43,955 bases of DNA from Mollicutes bacterium (GCA_003568315.1 PWYL01000026.1:1-43955); one strand, 5' to 3'. Counted from the first letter of the stretch, positions 35,184-43,097 are shown. A program made the numbers and translations. Notes: a model not told the origin generated them from the letters alone.

Positions 35184-36056
35184 TCACTCCGTCTCCATGG
35201 TTTGGTCGAATCGGGCGGTGACACCTTGCAAGAGTCTGTCAAGGATGATGGCCACAAAGACAATGGCCAATCCCGCCACGAAACCGTCGCCCACATTGAT
35301 TTGTCGGATGGCGATGAGAACTTCCTGTCCGATGCCGCGTGCGCCGATCATCGAGGCGATGACGACCATCGCGACGGCCATCATGGTGGTCTGGTTGAGA
35401 CCGGCGGCTATCGTCGCCAGTGCTTGGGGCAGTTCGATCTTGAAAAGCATCTGCATGGGAGTGGACCCGAAGGAGATGCCCGCTTCGATGACTTGTTCAT
35501 CGACATTCTTGATGCCGAGGAACGTCAGTCGGATGAGGGGCGGCACGGCATAGATGGTTGTCGCGAAGACGGCGGGTACGCGCCCGATGCCCAGGAGCAT
35601 CAGTGCCGGGATGAGATAGACGAACGAGGGCAGAGTCTGCATACCGTCGAGAATCGGCTTCAAGACAGATTCCAACCGGCTTGACTTGGACATGAGGATT
35701 CCGGTGGGCAGTCCGATGAGGAAACTGATGAAGACACTGATGAAGATGATGGCCAAGGTGTAGATCATCTCGTCCCACAAACCGCTTACACCGATAAGGA
35801 AGAGCAGCAAGGACAGTATGACGCCCGTCTTCACATTGTAGAGTCTCCATCCGGCGATGAACAAGAGGCCGATGTAAAGCCACCACGGCATCACGCCGAG
35901 GACGAATTCCACACCGTCGAACATGGTGAGGATGACATCGCGGATGATGTCGAAAAGCCACTCGAATGTATTCGAAAGCCAATCGACAAAGCGGTCGATG
36001 TAAACACTGTAGTCGAAATACAGTCTTTCGGGGAAATCACGTATCGTTTGCCACAT
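35184..36056 (-). CDS. opuAB: Glycine betaine/proline ABC transporter permease
   Basis: 290 aa with about seven hydrophobic segments. The permease core (about 90-280) has the EAA-type loop EAGISFGSTPMQMLFKIELPQAL contacting the ATPase, and the family motif LPTGILMSKSSRLESVLKPILDGMQTLPSFVYL (in parts) typical of ProW/OpuAB. An N-terminal extension with two helices precedes it. ATG 36056 has AAAGGAG 10 bases upstream. It is separated from the binding-protein gene by a 169-base gap holding two large hairpins but no promoter that I can see. Confidence 0.95.
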   Translation of the reverse strand: MWQTIRDFPERLYFDYSVYIDRFVDWLSNTFEWLFDIIRDVILTMFDGVEFVLGVMPWWLYIGLLFIAGWRLYNVKTGVILSLLLFLIGVSGLWDEMIYTLAIIFISVFISFLIGLPTGILMSKSSRLESVLKPILDGMQTLPSFVYLIPALMLLGIGRVPAVFATTIYAVPPLIRLTFLGIKNVDEQVIEAGISFGSTPMQMLFKIELPQALATIAAGLNQTTMMAVAMVVIASMIGARGIGQEVLIAIRQINVGDGFVAGLAIVFVAIILDRLLQGVTARFDQTMETE

Positions 36057-36129
36057 GGTACATGTCTCCTTTCATGGTTGTCGCCTTCAAGCGGATGTGC
36101 AGTAATATTCGGGTTCCGTGTTTTTCCTT

Positions 36130-36171
36130 AAAACGGCCACGCTCGAGGACTCGCCCGAGCGAGGCCGTTTT
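36130..36171 (-). terminator. Intercistronic hairpin 1 (opuAC-opuAB)
   Basis: AAAACGGCC/GGCCGTTTT stem, an A-A mismatch, then CGCTCG/CGAGCG. Followed on the minus strand by AAGGAAAAAC rather than a T-run; the 3' arm ends in TTTT, so partial termination is possible. Confidence 0.6.
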
Positions 36172-36177
36172 AGGGAG

Positions 36178-36207
36178 CGCAGGCAATCCTTGTCCGGATT
36201 GCCTGCG
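36178..36207 (-). terminator. Intercistronic hairpin 2 (opuAC-opuAB)
   Basis: CGCAGGCAATCC/GGATTGCCTGCG, perfect 12-bp stem with a 6-base loop, 18 bases after the opuAC stop. No T-run; a likely 3' mRNA stabiliser for the binding-protein message. Confidence 0.65.
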
Positions 36208-36225
36208 TCAACCTGATTGATAGAA

Positions 36226-37197
36226 TTACTGGAGAGCGTCTCTTACATTGTCGGCGACATCTTCAGGAACCCAGGGGGTCCAGATGTCTTCATTGTTGCG
36301 GAGCCACTCTTTTGCGGCTTCCATGGCGTCATCGAGTTCATCCATGAGCACGAGTGCTTCCGAGGTGATGTCCGCAGAGGTCTCATAGTTGCTCAGGAAT
36401 TCGAAGATTTCCGGATAACGCTCTTCAAAGCCGTCGGTGACGACGACGGTGACCGGTGTGGGCGGAATGTTTCCTGTTCCTTCATCGTAGTCGTACTCGT
36501 AAGGATCTTCGAGGAGACGCAGGTCCATTTCCGCATGCGGCCAAGTAGGCGTCCAGTGGTAGCCGACCCAAGCTTCTTCGCTCTCATAAGCGTCGACCAG
36601 GGTGACGTTCAAGGTCGCGGTGGATTCGAGAGGATAGAATTCGAAGGCATCACTGAGGTCGCCGTAAATCTCTTCGTTATTGAACTTGTTTTGTAAAAAG
36701 TTGGTCGCGGCCCAGCCACTGGGACCACCATGGACGATACCTTTTTCGTCTGCCACTTCAGTACTGTAGAACATCTCCTTGTGCTCGATCAGATCGAACA
36801 CGGTGTAGATTTCGTAATCATCCTGGAGATAGCCGGGAATCCAGAGACCTTGGAAGTTGTCGTCGAAATTCGTGGCGATTTCATGGTAGTATCCCGCTTC
36901 GAGGTCGTCTTGATAGCTGGTCACATTGTCGGACCACATCTCGGAGTTGACATCGATATCACCCGTTCTCAGCGATTGGACCACAACGGGAGTATCCGCT
37001 TGGACATCCTCCCATTCGGCACCGTAACCATGTTCGAAGATGAAGCCCATGACACGGTTGTGGAATACCTGGCTTTCCCAGTCGCCTTCAGCCAGACTGA
37101 TGACATCTTCTTCTTCTCGACATGCAGCAACCGTGAAAGCCAGTGCTATGCCGACAAAGACGATGGAAAGTTTCTTGATAAAGTTTTTCACAATCAT
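36226..37197 (-). CDS. opuAC: Glycine betaine-type substrate-binding lipoprotein
   Basis: 323 aa. The signal peptide ends in lipobox VAAC (Cys26). The rest is an OpuAC-type periplasmic-binding fold with aromatic-rich ligand segments: WESQVF, DVNSEMWSDN, GLWIPGY, GGPSGWAATNF, WVGYHWTPTWPHAEMDL. The Trp clusters would form the cage for a quaternary ammonium compound (betaine, proline betaine, carnitine or choline; not decidable). ATG 37197 is three bases from the SD AAAGGAG, whereas GTG 37191 would be nine bases away; either start keeps the signal peptide. First gene of the operon, ahead of permease and ATPase. Confidence 0.93.
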   Translation of the reverse strand: MIVKNFIKKLSIVFVGIALAFTVAACREEEDVISLAEGDWESQVFHNRVMGFIFEHGYGAEWEDVQADTPVVVQSLRTGDIDVNSEMWSDNVTSYQDDLEAGYYHEIATNFDDNFQGLWIPGYLQDDYEIYTVFDLIEHKEMFYSTEVADEKGIVHGGPSGWAATNFLQNKFNNEEIYGDLSDAFEFYPLESTATLNVTLVDAYESEEAWVGYHWTPTWPHAEMDLRLLEDPYEYDYDEGTGNIPPTPVTVVVTDGFEERYPEIFEFLSNYETSADITSEALVLMDELDDAMEAAKEWLRNNEDIWTPWVPEDVADNVRDALQ

Positions 37198-37216
37198 TCA
37201 CTCCTTTTCTTTTTTT

Positions 37217-37243
37217 ACAACCCTGATATTAACACAGGGTTGT
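37217..37243. promoter_or_regulatory. Operator O1 at the opuA promoter (BusR-type inverted repeat)
   Basis: ACAACCCTG-N9-CAGGGTTGT, a perfect inverted repeat centred on the -10 element of the opuA promoter. The same half-sites recur at the regulator gene's own promoter (37962-37987 and 37996-38020). Confidence 0.85.
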
Positions 37244-37254
37244 CAGTTTGTAAA
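37226..37254 (-). promoter_or_regulatory. opuA promoter
   Basis: Minus strand TTTACA (37254-37249), 17-base spacer, TAATAT (37231-37226). The -10 lies exactly in the spacer of operator O1. Confidence 0.8.
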
Positions 37255-37258
37255 GTTT

Positions 37259-37277
37259 TACAACCATCAGGGTTGTA
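37259..37277. promoter_or_regulatory. Second half-site pair upstream of the opuA promoter
   Basis: TACAACC-N5-GGTTGTA, upstream of the -35. Same half-sites as O1 but with a short 5-base spacer. Confidence 0.6.
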
Positions 37278-37284
37278 TTTCCAT

Positions 37285-37302
37285 AAACGCCTAATTCAGG
37301 CG
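37285..37302 (-). terminator. Weak terminator after the regulator gene
   Basis: Minus strand CGCCT/AGGCG (5 bp, GAATT loop) then TTTATGG, just before the opuA operator region. Confidence 0.35.
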
Positions 37303-37321
37303 GTTCATGAGCATTTTGACG

Positions 37322-37939
37322 TCAATCTTCTTCCGGTTTGAACAATGAAAGTGTTTTCTTCTTCACGTTTTCATCGCCGAGGACGTAAAGGATCATTCCC
37401 GCTTCCAATGGCATATTGGGATTCGGGGCCTGATAGAGCTGTCCTTCGGCTTCGATGGCGAGCACGAGACCGTGGGTCTCGCCCCAGAATTTCAACGCTT
37501 TCAGACTTTTGCCGAGGTTCTTGTCGGTGTCTCGGAGACGTAATGTGAAGAAATCGAAGGGGAAGACATCGCTTTTCGCGGTCTCGAGGAGTCGCTTGAT
37601 CCTCCTTTGCAGGACACTTTGGATCCTTTCCGATTCCTCGAGGAGTTCCAACGTGTCGGAAAAGAGTTTGTGGGCCTCGCTCTGGCTCCGGTATTGTTCG
37701 ACATACATCTCGGCCGCGTTCCTTGAGAGGACATAGATGCCGCTTCTTTGCTTGACCTGTACGACGCCGAGGTTCGCAAGCAGTCGCATCGCTTTGCGGA
37801 TCGTCTCGCTCGAGACTTCGAATTCACCCGCGAGCATCGACCGGCCGCGCATTTTATCGCCTTCGTCGAGTTTGCCCGCGACGATACGCTTGGCGATCTC
37901 GTAGGCGATGGTCTGATAACGTGCTCCATTTTTGGTCAC
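37322..37939 (-). CDS. busR: GntR-type regulator with RCK_C domain (BusR-like)
   Basis: 205 aa. An N-terminal GntR winged helix (8-72) with YQTIAYEIAKRIVAGKLDEGDKM and SSETIRKAMRLLANLGVV. A helical linker (about 75-118) then joins a C-terminal RCK_C/TrkA_C domain (about 122-203) with RDTDKNLGKSLKALKFW and LEAGMILYVLGDENV. This architecture is that of BusR, the c-di-AMP-responsive repressor of the busA/opuA betaine transporter in lactic streptococci. Start GTG 37939 has GAGGTG six bases upstream; an upstream start would run through its own operator. It lies next to opuA, and matching operators sit at both promoters. Confidence 0.87.
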   Translation of the reverse strand: MTKNGARYQTIAYEIAKRIVAGKLDEGDKMRGRSMLAGEFEVSSETIRKAMRLLANLGVVQVKQRSGIYVLSRNAAEMYVEQYRSQSEAHKLFSDTLELLEESERIQSVLQRRIKRLLETAKSDVFPFDFFTLRLRDTDKNLGKSLKALKFWGETHGLVLAIEAEGQLYQAPNPNMPLEAGMILYVLGDENVKKKTLSLFKPEED

Positions 37940-37961
37940 TCCGACCACCTCGCTTTCTATA

Positions 37962-38021
37962 CAACCCAAGATTACCACAGGGTTGTCAGAAAGTCAACCC
38001 ACATAATGAATATGGGTTGTC
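37962..38021. promoter_or_regulatory. Tandem operators at the busR-like gene promoter
   Basis: Two inverted repeats: ACAACCC-N12-GGGTTGT (37962-37987) and CAACCC-N13-GGGTTG (37996-38020, followed by T). The first surrounds the -10, the second covers the region just upstream of the -35. Confidence 0.82.
37970..37998 (-). promoter_or_regulatory. Promoter of the busR-like gene
   Basis: Minus strand TTGACT (37998-37993), 17-base spacer CTGACAACCCTGTGG-containing, TAATCT (37975-37970). The spacer is almost identical to that of the opuA promoter. Confidence 0.8.
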
Positions 38022-38073
38022 AGATGCGGGGCGAATTTACCAAAACGGCTTCATCAAGAGAAAAAGAGGCAAG

Positions 38074-38095
38074 AAAAAAGCCCCTCGCGAGGCTT
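38074..38095 (-). terminator. Terminator of the yolD-like gene
   Basis: Minus strand AAGCCTC/GAGGCTT-type stem (7 bp with one G-T, GCGA loop) followed by T6, overlapping the stop codon. Confidence 0.88.
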
Positions 38096-38421
38096 CAGAG
38101 CACCCGGATGTCGACAAGATCGCAAAAAGCGAGGGGGGCATCGTCGATGAAAAGGAGCCTTTGTTCCCTGTCGATGCCGGAAAGGTGTCCCGCGATCTTT
38201 CTTCTTCTGCCGTTTTCGAAATGGAGGACGCGCAAGGGCCTCTTTTTCATCCACGCCTCCTCGACGGCGTATTGCATGGCGGCGCACTGGTCTTCGCTCA
38301 AGCGGGGACGATCTTCTTCCGCCATCCGCGTGTGGAGGTCGGCGTGGTATTCGGCTTGCGCCTCCAGCGCCTCGAACGGCAGCCACTTCAACATGCCGCG
38401 GTCGTGGTAGGTCTCACTCAC
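38095..38421 (-). CDS. YolD-like protein
   Basis: 108 aa. The N-terminal YHDRGMLKWLPFEAL block is typical of YolD-like proteins, and the C-terminal half is beta-rich (KRPLRVLHFENGRRRKIAGHLSGID). YolD-like genes are usually found paired with UvrX/YqjW-type Y-family polymerases, as here. Start GTG 38421 has GGGTGG six bases upstream and overlaps the polymerase stop by eight bases; GTG 38430 and ATG 38394 are alternatives. Molecular role unknown; a polymerase cofactor is the usual guess. Confidence 0.83.
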   Translation of the reverse strand: MSETYHDRGMLKWLPFEALEAQAEYHADLHTRMAEEDRPRLSEDQCAAMQYAVEEAWMKKRPLRVLHFENGRRRKIAGHLSGIDREQRLLFIDDAPLAFCDLVDIRVL

Positions 38422-39685
38422 GGTGACCACCCACGAGATTCGCCCGTCTTTTTGCCGTGCCGGCGTCGAAACAGGAAGAAAGCCGCAAGACCGCCGCCTT
38501 GCCGAAACGTTTTCTCACGCTGTCCAGAGTCTCCATGAGTCTTTTTTCCCTCTCTTTGCGCACATGGTCTTGAAAGAAGGAAAGTTGCGTGAAGGGGCGT
38601 TTCTTGGAGAGGTTTCCGGCGCGGATCGCGATCTTGCGCACGGGAGCATCGTCGTAGTGTCTCTCGAAGAGGGTGAGGCAGGCTCGGCGGATGTCTTCGG
38701 CGCTGTCGGTGGGCGCATCAAGGGTCAACTGCCGCGAGAAGCCCCCGGGGGCGACTTTGCTGTAGGAGACGGAAAGATGGATCGTTTTCGCCTCTTTTTG
38801 GAGGAAGCGCAGCCTTTCGGCGGTGTCGTCCGTCATCTCGAGGATGAGGGTGAAGATGTCGGGTGCGGTGTAGTCCCGAAAAAGCGTCTGGCCTAAACCT
38901 ACGCTCTTGATGGGAGAGCGGGAATGGTCGATGGGCTCGCTTATCATTGATTGGTCGATGCCGTGGGCGTGGAAGAAAAGCTCCGAGCCTTTCACGCCGA
39001 AGAATCTCTTCAATTTCTTCTTGTCATAGCGGGCGATATCGCCGACAGTGAAAAGGCCGAGGGCGTTCAGTCTCCTTTCCATCCCCGGCCCGATGCCCCA
39101 CATCTTCGCCAGGGGTGAAAGGGGCCAGAGGTCCTTTTCCACATCGTCATAGTCCATCATCGCCAGGCCGGAATCACTCTTTTTGGCCTTGAGGTCGAGG
39201 GCGAGCTTGGCGAGGAGGAGGTTCTTGCCGATGCCCGCGGCGGCGGGGACCCCCGTCTTGTCGCGGATGTCGCGGATGATCCTTCCGGCGAGCGAAAAGA
39301 TGTCCTCTTGATAATAGCTCTTGTAAGCGGTGAAATCCAAGAAGGCCTCGTCCACGCTGTAGATGTGGAGGTCCTCGGGGGCGACGTAGGAGAGATAGAT
39401 CTTGTTGACCGCTTGCGCGACCTCGAGGTATTTCCGCATGCGGGGGCGGGCGATGATGAGGTTGTCGATCTTCGGAAGTTCATAGAGGCGGAAGCGCCCC
39501 GGCAGACCCTGCGCCTTGAGAAAGGGACTCACCGCGAGGACGATGGAGCCTTTGCCGCGCGACTCGTCGGCGACGATGAGCGCCGTTTCATAGGGGTCGA
39601 GACCTCGTGCGGCACACTCTACGGAGGCATAGAAACCCCGGAGGTCGACACAGAGGATGTCGCGAAAGATGCGGTATTCTTCCAT
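38414..39685 (-). CDS. Y-family DNA polymerase, UvrX/YqjW type
   Basis: 423-aa translesion polymerase. Catalytic acids are Asp14 in VDLRGFYASVE, and Asp112 and Glu113 in SVDEAFLDF; the LAVSPFLKAQGLPGRFRLYELP block is typical of UvrX/YqjW rather than DinB, whose motif differs. The thumb HhH AKMWGIGPGMERRLNALGL and the little-finger domain follow to about residue 370, then a basic C-terminus. ATG 39685 has GGAGGG at good distance. A TACAAT -10 lies about 35 bases upstream; no clear LexA box was seen. It forms a pair with the YolD-like gene. Confidence 0.92.
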   Translation of the reverse strand: MEEYRIFRDILCVDLRGFYASVECAARGLDPYETALIVADESRGKGSIVLAVSPFLKAQGLPGRFRLYELPKIDNLIIARPRMRKYLEVAQAVNKIYLSYVAPEDLHIYSVDEAFLDFTAYKSYYQEDIFSLAGRIIRDIRDKTGVPAAAGIGKNLLLAKLALDLKAKKSDSGLAMMDYDDVEKDLWPLSPLAKMWGIGPGMERRLNALGLFTVGDIARYDKKKLKRFFGVKGSELFFHAHGIDQSMISEPIDHSRSPIKSVGLGQTLFRDYTAPDIFTLILEMTDDTAERLRFLQKEAKTIHLSVSYSKVAPGGFSRQLTLDAPTDSAEDIRRACLTLFERHYDDAPVRKIAIRAGNLSKKRPFTQLSFFQDHVRKEREKRLMETLDSVRKRFGKAAVLRLSSCFDAGTAKRRANLVGGHRE

Positions 39686-39765
39686 GGGGACCGTCCCTCC
39701 GAAAAAAGGATGATTCCATTGTAGAACGAAATCTTCTCGGGATAAACTCTTGACAAACGCAGGGA

Positions 39766-39804
39766 TTTTTGAAAGAAAAGAGCCGTCTCGCTCGACGGCT
39801 CTTT
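39766..39804 (-). terminator. Terminator of the rluD operon
   Basis: Minus strand AAAGAGCCGTC/GACGGCTCTTT (11-bp stem, 6-base loop) followed by TCTTTC; ends the tcdA-to-rluD unit and also lies before the polymerase promoter. Confidence 0.9.
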
Positions 39805-39820
39805 GGAATTTTTCCGTTTT

Positions 39821-40723
39821 CTATTTTTGGCGGTTTTCTTGCAGACGTTTTTGGAAAAAGAAGGGCAAAGGGCTTTCCGTGGCGATTTTTTCGCCGGTGT
39901 CGGGATGGGGGAAAACGAGCCGGAAAGCGTGCAGGAACTGTCCGTGGCGGGTATCGGTCTTCTTTCTTCCATAATGCGGATCCCCCACGACGGGATGGCC
40001 GATGTAGTCGAGATGGACCCGGATCTGGTGGGTCCTCCCCGTCTCGAGGTCGAGACGGAGGAGCGTCTCTTTCTCGAAACGTTCCTTCACGGTGAAACGG
40101 GTAACGCTCGCTTTGCCTTTGGCGGTGACGGCCATGAGATGGCGTTTCTTCTCGTTCCTGCCGACGGGGGCGTCGATCTTTCCCCTTTCATGCGGGACGA
40201 GGCCCTCGACGAGGGCGAGGTAGGTTCGTTCCACCGTCTTTTCCCTGAGGTCCGCCTGGAGTTTCTCGAGCGCGCGATTCGTCCGCGCGACAAGCAAGAG
40301 CCCGCTCGTCTCCTTGTCGAGGCGGTGGACGATGCCCATCCGCTCGGGAGCGGGGAATTCCTCTTGAAAATAGGGTAGGAGCGCGTGCAAGAGGGTGGTC
40401 TCATCCGCGGTCTTCGCCGGATGGACGATGAGTCCCGAAGGCTTGTTCACGACGAGAACGGCCTCATCCATATAGACGATCTCCAAGGGCAGGGCCCGGG
40501 GCCGCAAGGGGATTTTCTCTTCTTTCAAGACGAGGATGCGGACCTCGGTCCCTTCCGGAAGACGGTCCTTGCCTTGGGGATTGCGGCCCTCGACTTCGAC
40601 GAGGCCTTTTTCGAAGAGTTCTTGCACCTTCGTGCGCGACCAGGAGGGGAGGAGTCTCGCGAGAATCCAGTCGAGCCGTTTTCCCGCATGCTCCTTGGGA
40701 ATCCTCACCCGTTTCTCATCCAT
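39821..40723 (-). CDS. rluD: RluA-family rRNA pseudouridine synthase
   Basis: 300 aa. An N-terminal S4 RNA-binding domain (about 8-60) is followed by the pseudouridine-synthase domain, with catalytic Asp136 in HRLDKETSG, VVNKPSGLIVHP and GRTHQIRVH motifs. The RluD/YlyB subgroup (modifies 23S rRNA or tRNA) is likely because lspA lies directly upstream, as in Bacillus. ATG 40723 overlaps the lspA stop by eight bases and has GGAG upstream in the lspA coding end. Precise RNA target cannot be read from sequence. Confidence 0.93.
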   Translation of the reverse strand: MDEKRVRIPKEHAGKRLDWILARLLPSWSRTKVQELFEKGLVEVEGRNPQGKDRLPEGTEVRILVLKEEKIPLRPRALPLEIVYMDEAVLVVNKPSGLIVHPAKTADETTLLHALLPYFQEEFPAPERMGIVHRLDKETSGLLLVARTNRALEKLQADLREKTVERTYLALVEGLVPHERGKIDAPVGRNEKKRHLMAVTAKGKASVTRFTVKERFEKETLLRLDLETGRTHQIRVHLDYIGHPVVGDPHYGRKKTDTRHGQFLHAFRLVFPHPDTGEKIATESPLPFFFQKRLQENRQK

Positions 40724-41222
40724 GATTCGCTTCTCCTCTTTTCTTTTCGAAGAACAAGAGGTCGACGGTGAAGAGCGCGACTCCCACCGTGAGGCAGATG
40801 TCGGCCACGTTGAAGGCGGGGAAATTGTAGCCGAAGATGTGGAAATCGAGGAAGTCCACAACGTATGTCTCGCCTTCTTCATTCATGCGGAAGAGCCGGT
40901 CGATGAGGTTGCCCATACTTCCCGAGACCAAGAGCAAGAGTCCTGTGGAATAGAAGAATTTCGTCCTAAAACAGGCCTCCCGGAAAAGATAGAGGAAAAG
41001 GGCGAGCGCCACGAAGGTGACGATGACGAGGAAGGTCTGGTTCCCCGCGAGGATGCCCCAGGCCCCTCCCGTGTTCCGTTTGTGGACGATGTGGAAGAAA
41101 CCCTCGACGACGACAAAGCCGTCTTGGTGTTCGATCGCACTTTCTATCAGCCATTTCGTGAACTGGTCCATTCCCACAAGCAAAGCGAAGACGCCCCCGG
41201 CGGCGAGCAAGGTCCTTTTCAT
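40716..41222 (-). CDS. lspA: Lipoprotein signal peptidase (signal peptidase II)
   Basis: 168-aa integral membrane protease that cleaves prolipoproteins. Four membrane helices; catalytic Asp108 in GNLIDRL and Asp141 in FNVADICL; the NTGGAWG loop (residues 50-56) replaces the more common N-GAA-G with Gly52-Gly53. Its substrates in this window include the lipoproteins OpuAC and the LRR protein. Start overlaps the preceding stop in ATGA with GGGTGG upstream, so it is translationally coupled. Confidence 0.95.
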   Translation of the reverse strand: MKRTLLAAGGVFALLVGMDQFTKWLIESAIEHQDGFVVVEGFFHIVHKRNTGGAWGILAGNQTFLVIVTFVALALFLYLFREACFRTKFFYSTGLLLLVSGSMGNLIDRLFRMNEEGETYVVDFLDFHIFGYNFPAFNVADICLTVGVALFTVDLLFFEKKRGEANHG

Positions 41223-41593
41223 CCTGCCACCCCCAGGAGATATGCTGGGAGGATGACACGGGACAAGGCGATGCCATAGGCGAGAAAGAGCCAGACCAAG
41301 CCGCCGGCGATGATGATCATCCTTCTTCGCAAGAGTTCTTTCTTGTCGGGGCGATAGATGATGAGCGTCTTGTGGTAGAAAAAACTCAAGAGTACGCCGT
41401 ACACGACGGCGACGGATATGATAAGAACAGCCCAGAGCAGGATCAGATTGACGAAAATGAAAAGGAGATTCCCGAGAAGAAGGAAGAACGGAAGGACCGG
41501 GAGCGAAGCGAAAACGAAAGCGGTGAGGGCGCTTTTCAATCGCATCGTGCGTGGGAACTCATCCCGGTAGCGTTTGGGCTTCTTCTCATTCAT
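41219..41593 (-). CDS. Small membrane protein of unknown function
   Basis: 124 aa with three to four membrane segments (about 22-44, 46-70, 93-120) and a basic N-terminus MNEKKPKRYRDEFPR. No recognised domain. ATG 41593 overlaps the sepM-like stop and has GGAGGCG upstream; the gene is therefore coupled on both sides, between the SepM-like protease and lspA. That position suggests a membrane-related job, but nothing more specific. Confidence 0.7.
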   Translation of the reverse strand: MNEKKPKRYRDEFPRTMRLKSALTAFVFASLPVLPFFLLLGNLLFIFVNLILLWAVLIISVAVVYGVLLSFFYHKTLIIYRPDKKELLRRRMIIIAGGLVWLFLAYGIALSRVILPAYLLGVAG

Positions 41594-42623
41594 CGTTATC
41601 GCCTCCAATCTTCCTGAGATGGTCGATGGCCTCTTTCATACTCGACACGGGGACGATATCCAGCGCGAAACCGAATTCGTCACGCGTCTCGAGAGCTTCG
41701 GTGTAGTTGGCATCGTTTTCCAAAGAAGGCAAAGGGACGAACATGACATCCGCACCCTTCTGTGCGGCGGTGATGACCTTCTCCCGCACACCGCCGACGA
41801 GACCGACATTCCCATCGGCGTCTATTGTGCCCGTGCCGGTGATGATCCTCTCGCCGGAGAGGTCCTCGCCGGTCAGGGCGTAATGAAAATAGAGGGCTTG
41901 CATGAGACCGCCGGAGGGTCCGCCGACGAAATCCGTCCAATCCCTCCTGAATATGATTTCGGGGTGGATACTGCCGTAATCGATTTCATAGCCGTCGACA
42001 AGCGCGAGGCCGAAAACGCATTCTCCGTCTCCAACTTCCACCTTCCTCATCTTTATCGTGCGGGGTTCTTCTTCGCGCGCCTCGTCTTGGACGACAAGCT
42101 CGACTTCCGCTCCGCAAGGAGCTTCCATGAGGGCTTGTCGGACGTCTTCTCTTCCGTTCACACTGAGAATTCTCTCCCCGGCGGCGATATCTTCATGGGT
42201 GGCGCTTCTGTATACCGCGTTCACGCGTGTGTATGTAGTGTATTCGACTTGCATGTCGAGTTCTTTCAAGGTCGCGATCATCGCGGCCCTAAAAGAGAGT
42301 CGCCGTTGGGCCTGACCGGTTTCATAAGGGTTGCGGACACGGCGTTCGACTGGCGGAATATCATCCAAACGGAGCGTTGTCGACACCCTTCCCATGCCGT
42401 ATTGGAACAGGGTCGGTCTGTCGAAACTCATGACGAAGATGCTGTGATAGGGGTTTTCTGTCTTCCATTCCCGGTTGATGGAAAGGAAACCTTCCGTCGC
42501 GGTGATATTCCCCGGGGCGATGATACGCGCCTCCATCGGGAACAAAAGGACCACGAGACCGGCGATATAGGGAATCGCGAGGATGAGAAAGAACTTCTTC
42601 GCGCGTTTGAACATCTCAAGCAT
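41586..42623 (-). CDS. SepM/YlbL-type PDZ-Lon membrane protease
   Basis: 345 aa. N-terminal transmembrane helix (about 10-29), then a PDZ-like domain (about 110-190, TTYTRVNAVYRSATHEDIAAGERILSVNGRED in parts), and a C-terminal Lon-type catalytic domain with Ser237 in GGPSGGL and Lys282 in GGVREK, the expected Ser/Lys dyad. Matches YlbL/SepM of Bacillota, extracytoplasmic proteases. ATG 42623 overlaps comEB by eight bases and is preceded by GGTGGCG; a second ATG lies three codons on. Confidence 0.92.
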   Translation of the reverse strand: MLEMFKRAKKFFLILAIPYIAGLVVLLFPMEARIIAPGNITATEGFLSINREWKTENPYHSIFVMSFDRPTLFQYGMGRVSTTLRLDDIPPVERRVRNPYETGQAQRRLSFRAAMIATLKELDMQVEYTTYTRVNAVYRSATHEDIAAGERILSVNGREDVRQALMEAPCGAEVELVVQDEAREEEPRTIKMRKVEVGDGECVFGLALVDGYEIDYGSIHPEIIFRRDWTDFVGGPSGGLMQALYFHYALTGEDLSGERIITGTGTIDADGNVGLVGGVREKVITAAQKGADVMFVPLPSLENDANYTEALETRDEFGFALDIVPVSSMKEAIDHLRKIGGDNDE

Positions 42624-43089
42624 GGGTGATCGCCACCGTGACTTTCGGCATCTGCCGGAGTTTCACACCGGCATCCTTCAACATCCGCATCGAGGCTTGG
42701 ACACTTTCGGCTTCTTGGTATTTGTTCTCGACATAGACGATTGTCTTGACGCCGCTTTGGATGATGAGTTTCGCGCATTCGTGACAAGGAAAAAGCGTCA
42801 CATAGAGGGTCGTGTCGTCAAGCGGCACGGTGCTGTTCAGGATGGCGTTCGGCTCCGCGTGCACGACATAGGGGTATTTTGTGTTCAGAAACTCCCCTTC
42901 GCTCTCCCAGGGGTAGGTCTCGTCGTCGATGCCCACGGGGAAGCCGTTGTAGCCGATGCCGACGATGCGTTTTTTTGCGTTTACAATGCACGCGCCTACT
43001 TGCGTGGCGGGATCTTTACTGCGAAGGGCCGACAGGGCGGCAACGCCCATAAAATACTCGTCCCAGGAAATGTAATCGCTGCGTTTCAT
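42616..43089 (-). CDS. comEB: dCMP deaminase family protein (ComEB)
   Basis: 157-aa zinc-dependent deaminase. Metal site His77-Ala-Glu79 (HAEPNAIL) and PCHEC (Cys102, Cys105). Opening KRSDYISWDEYFMGVA and the GYNGFPVGIDD block are those of bacterial dCMP deaminases; converts dCMP to dUMP and so feeds thymidylate synthesis. The name ComEB comes from its place in the Bacillus comE operon; no competence gene is near here. ATG 43089 has TAGGTGAG upstream. Confidence 0.94.
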   Translation of the reverse strand: MKRSDYISWDEYFMGVAALSALRSKDPATQVGACIVNAKKRIVGIGYNGFPVGIDDETYPWESEGEFLNTKYPYVVHAEPNAILNSTVPLDDTTLYVTLFPCHECAKLIIQSGVKTIVYVENKYQEAESVQASMRMLKDAGVKLRQMPKVTVAITHA

Positions 43090-43097
43090 CTTCTCAC

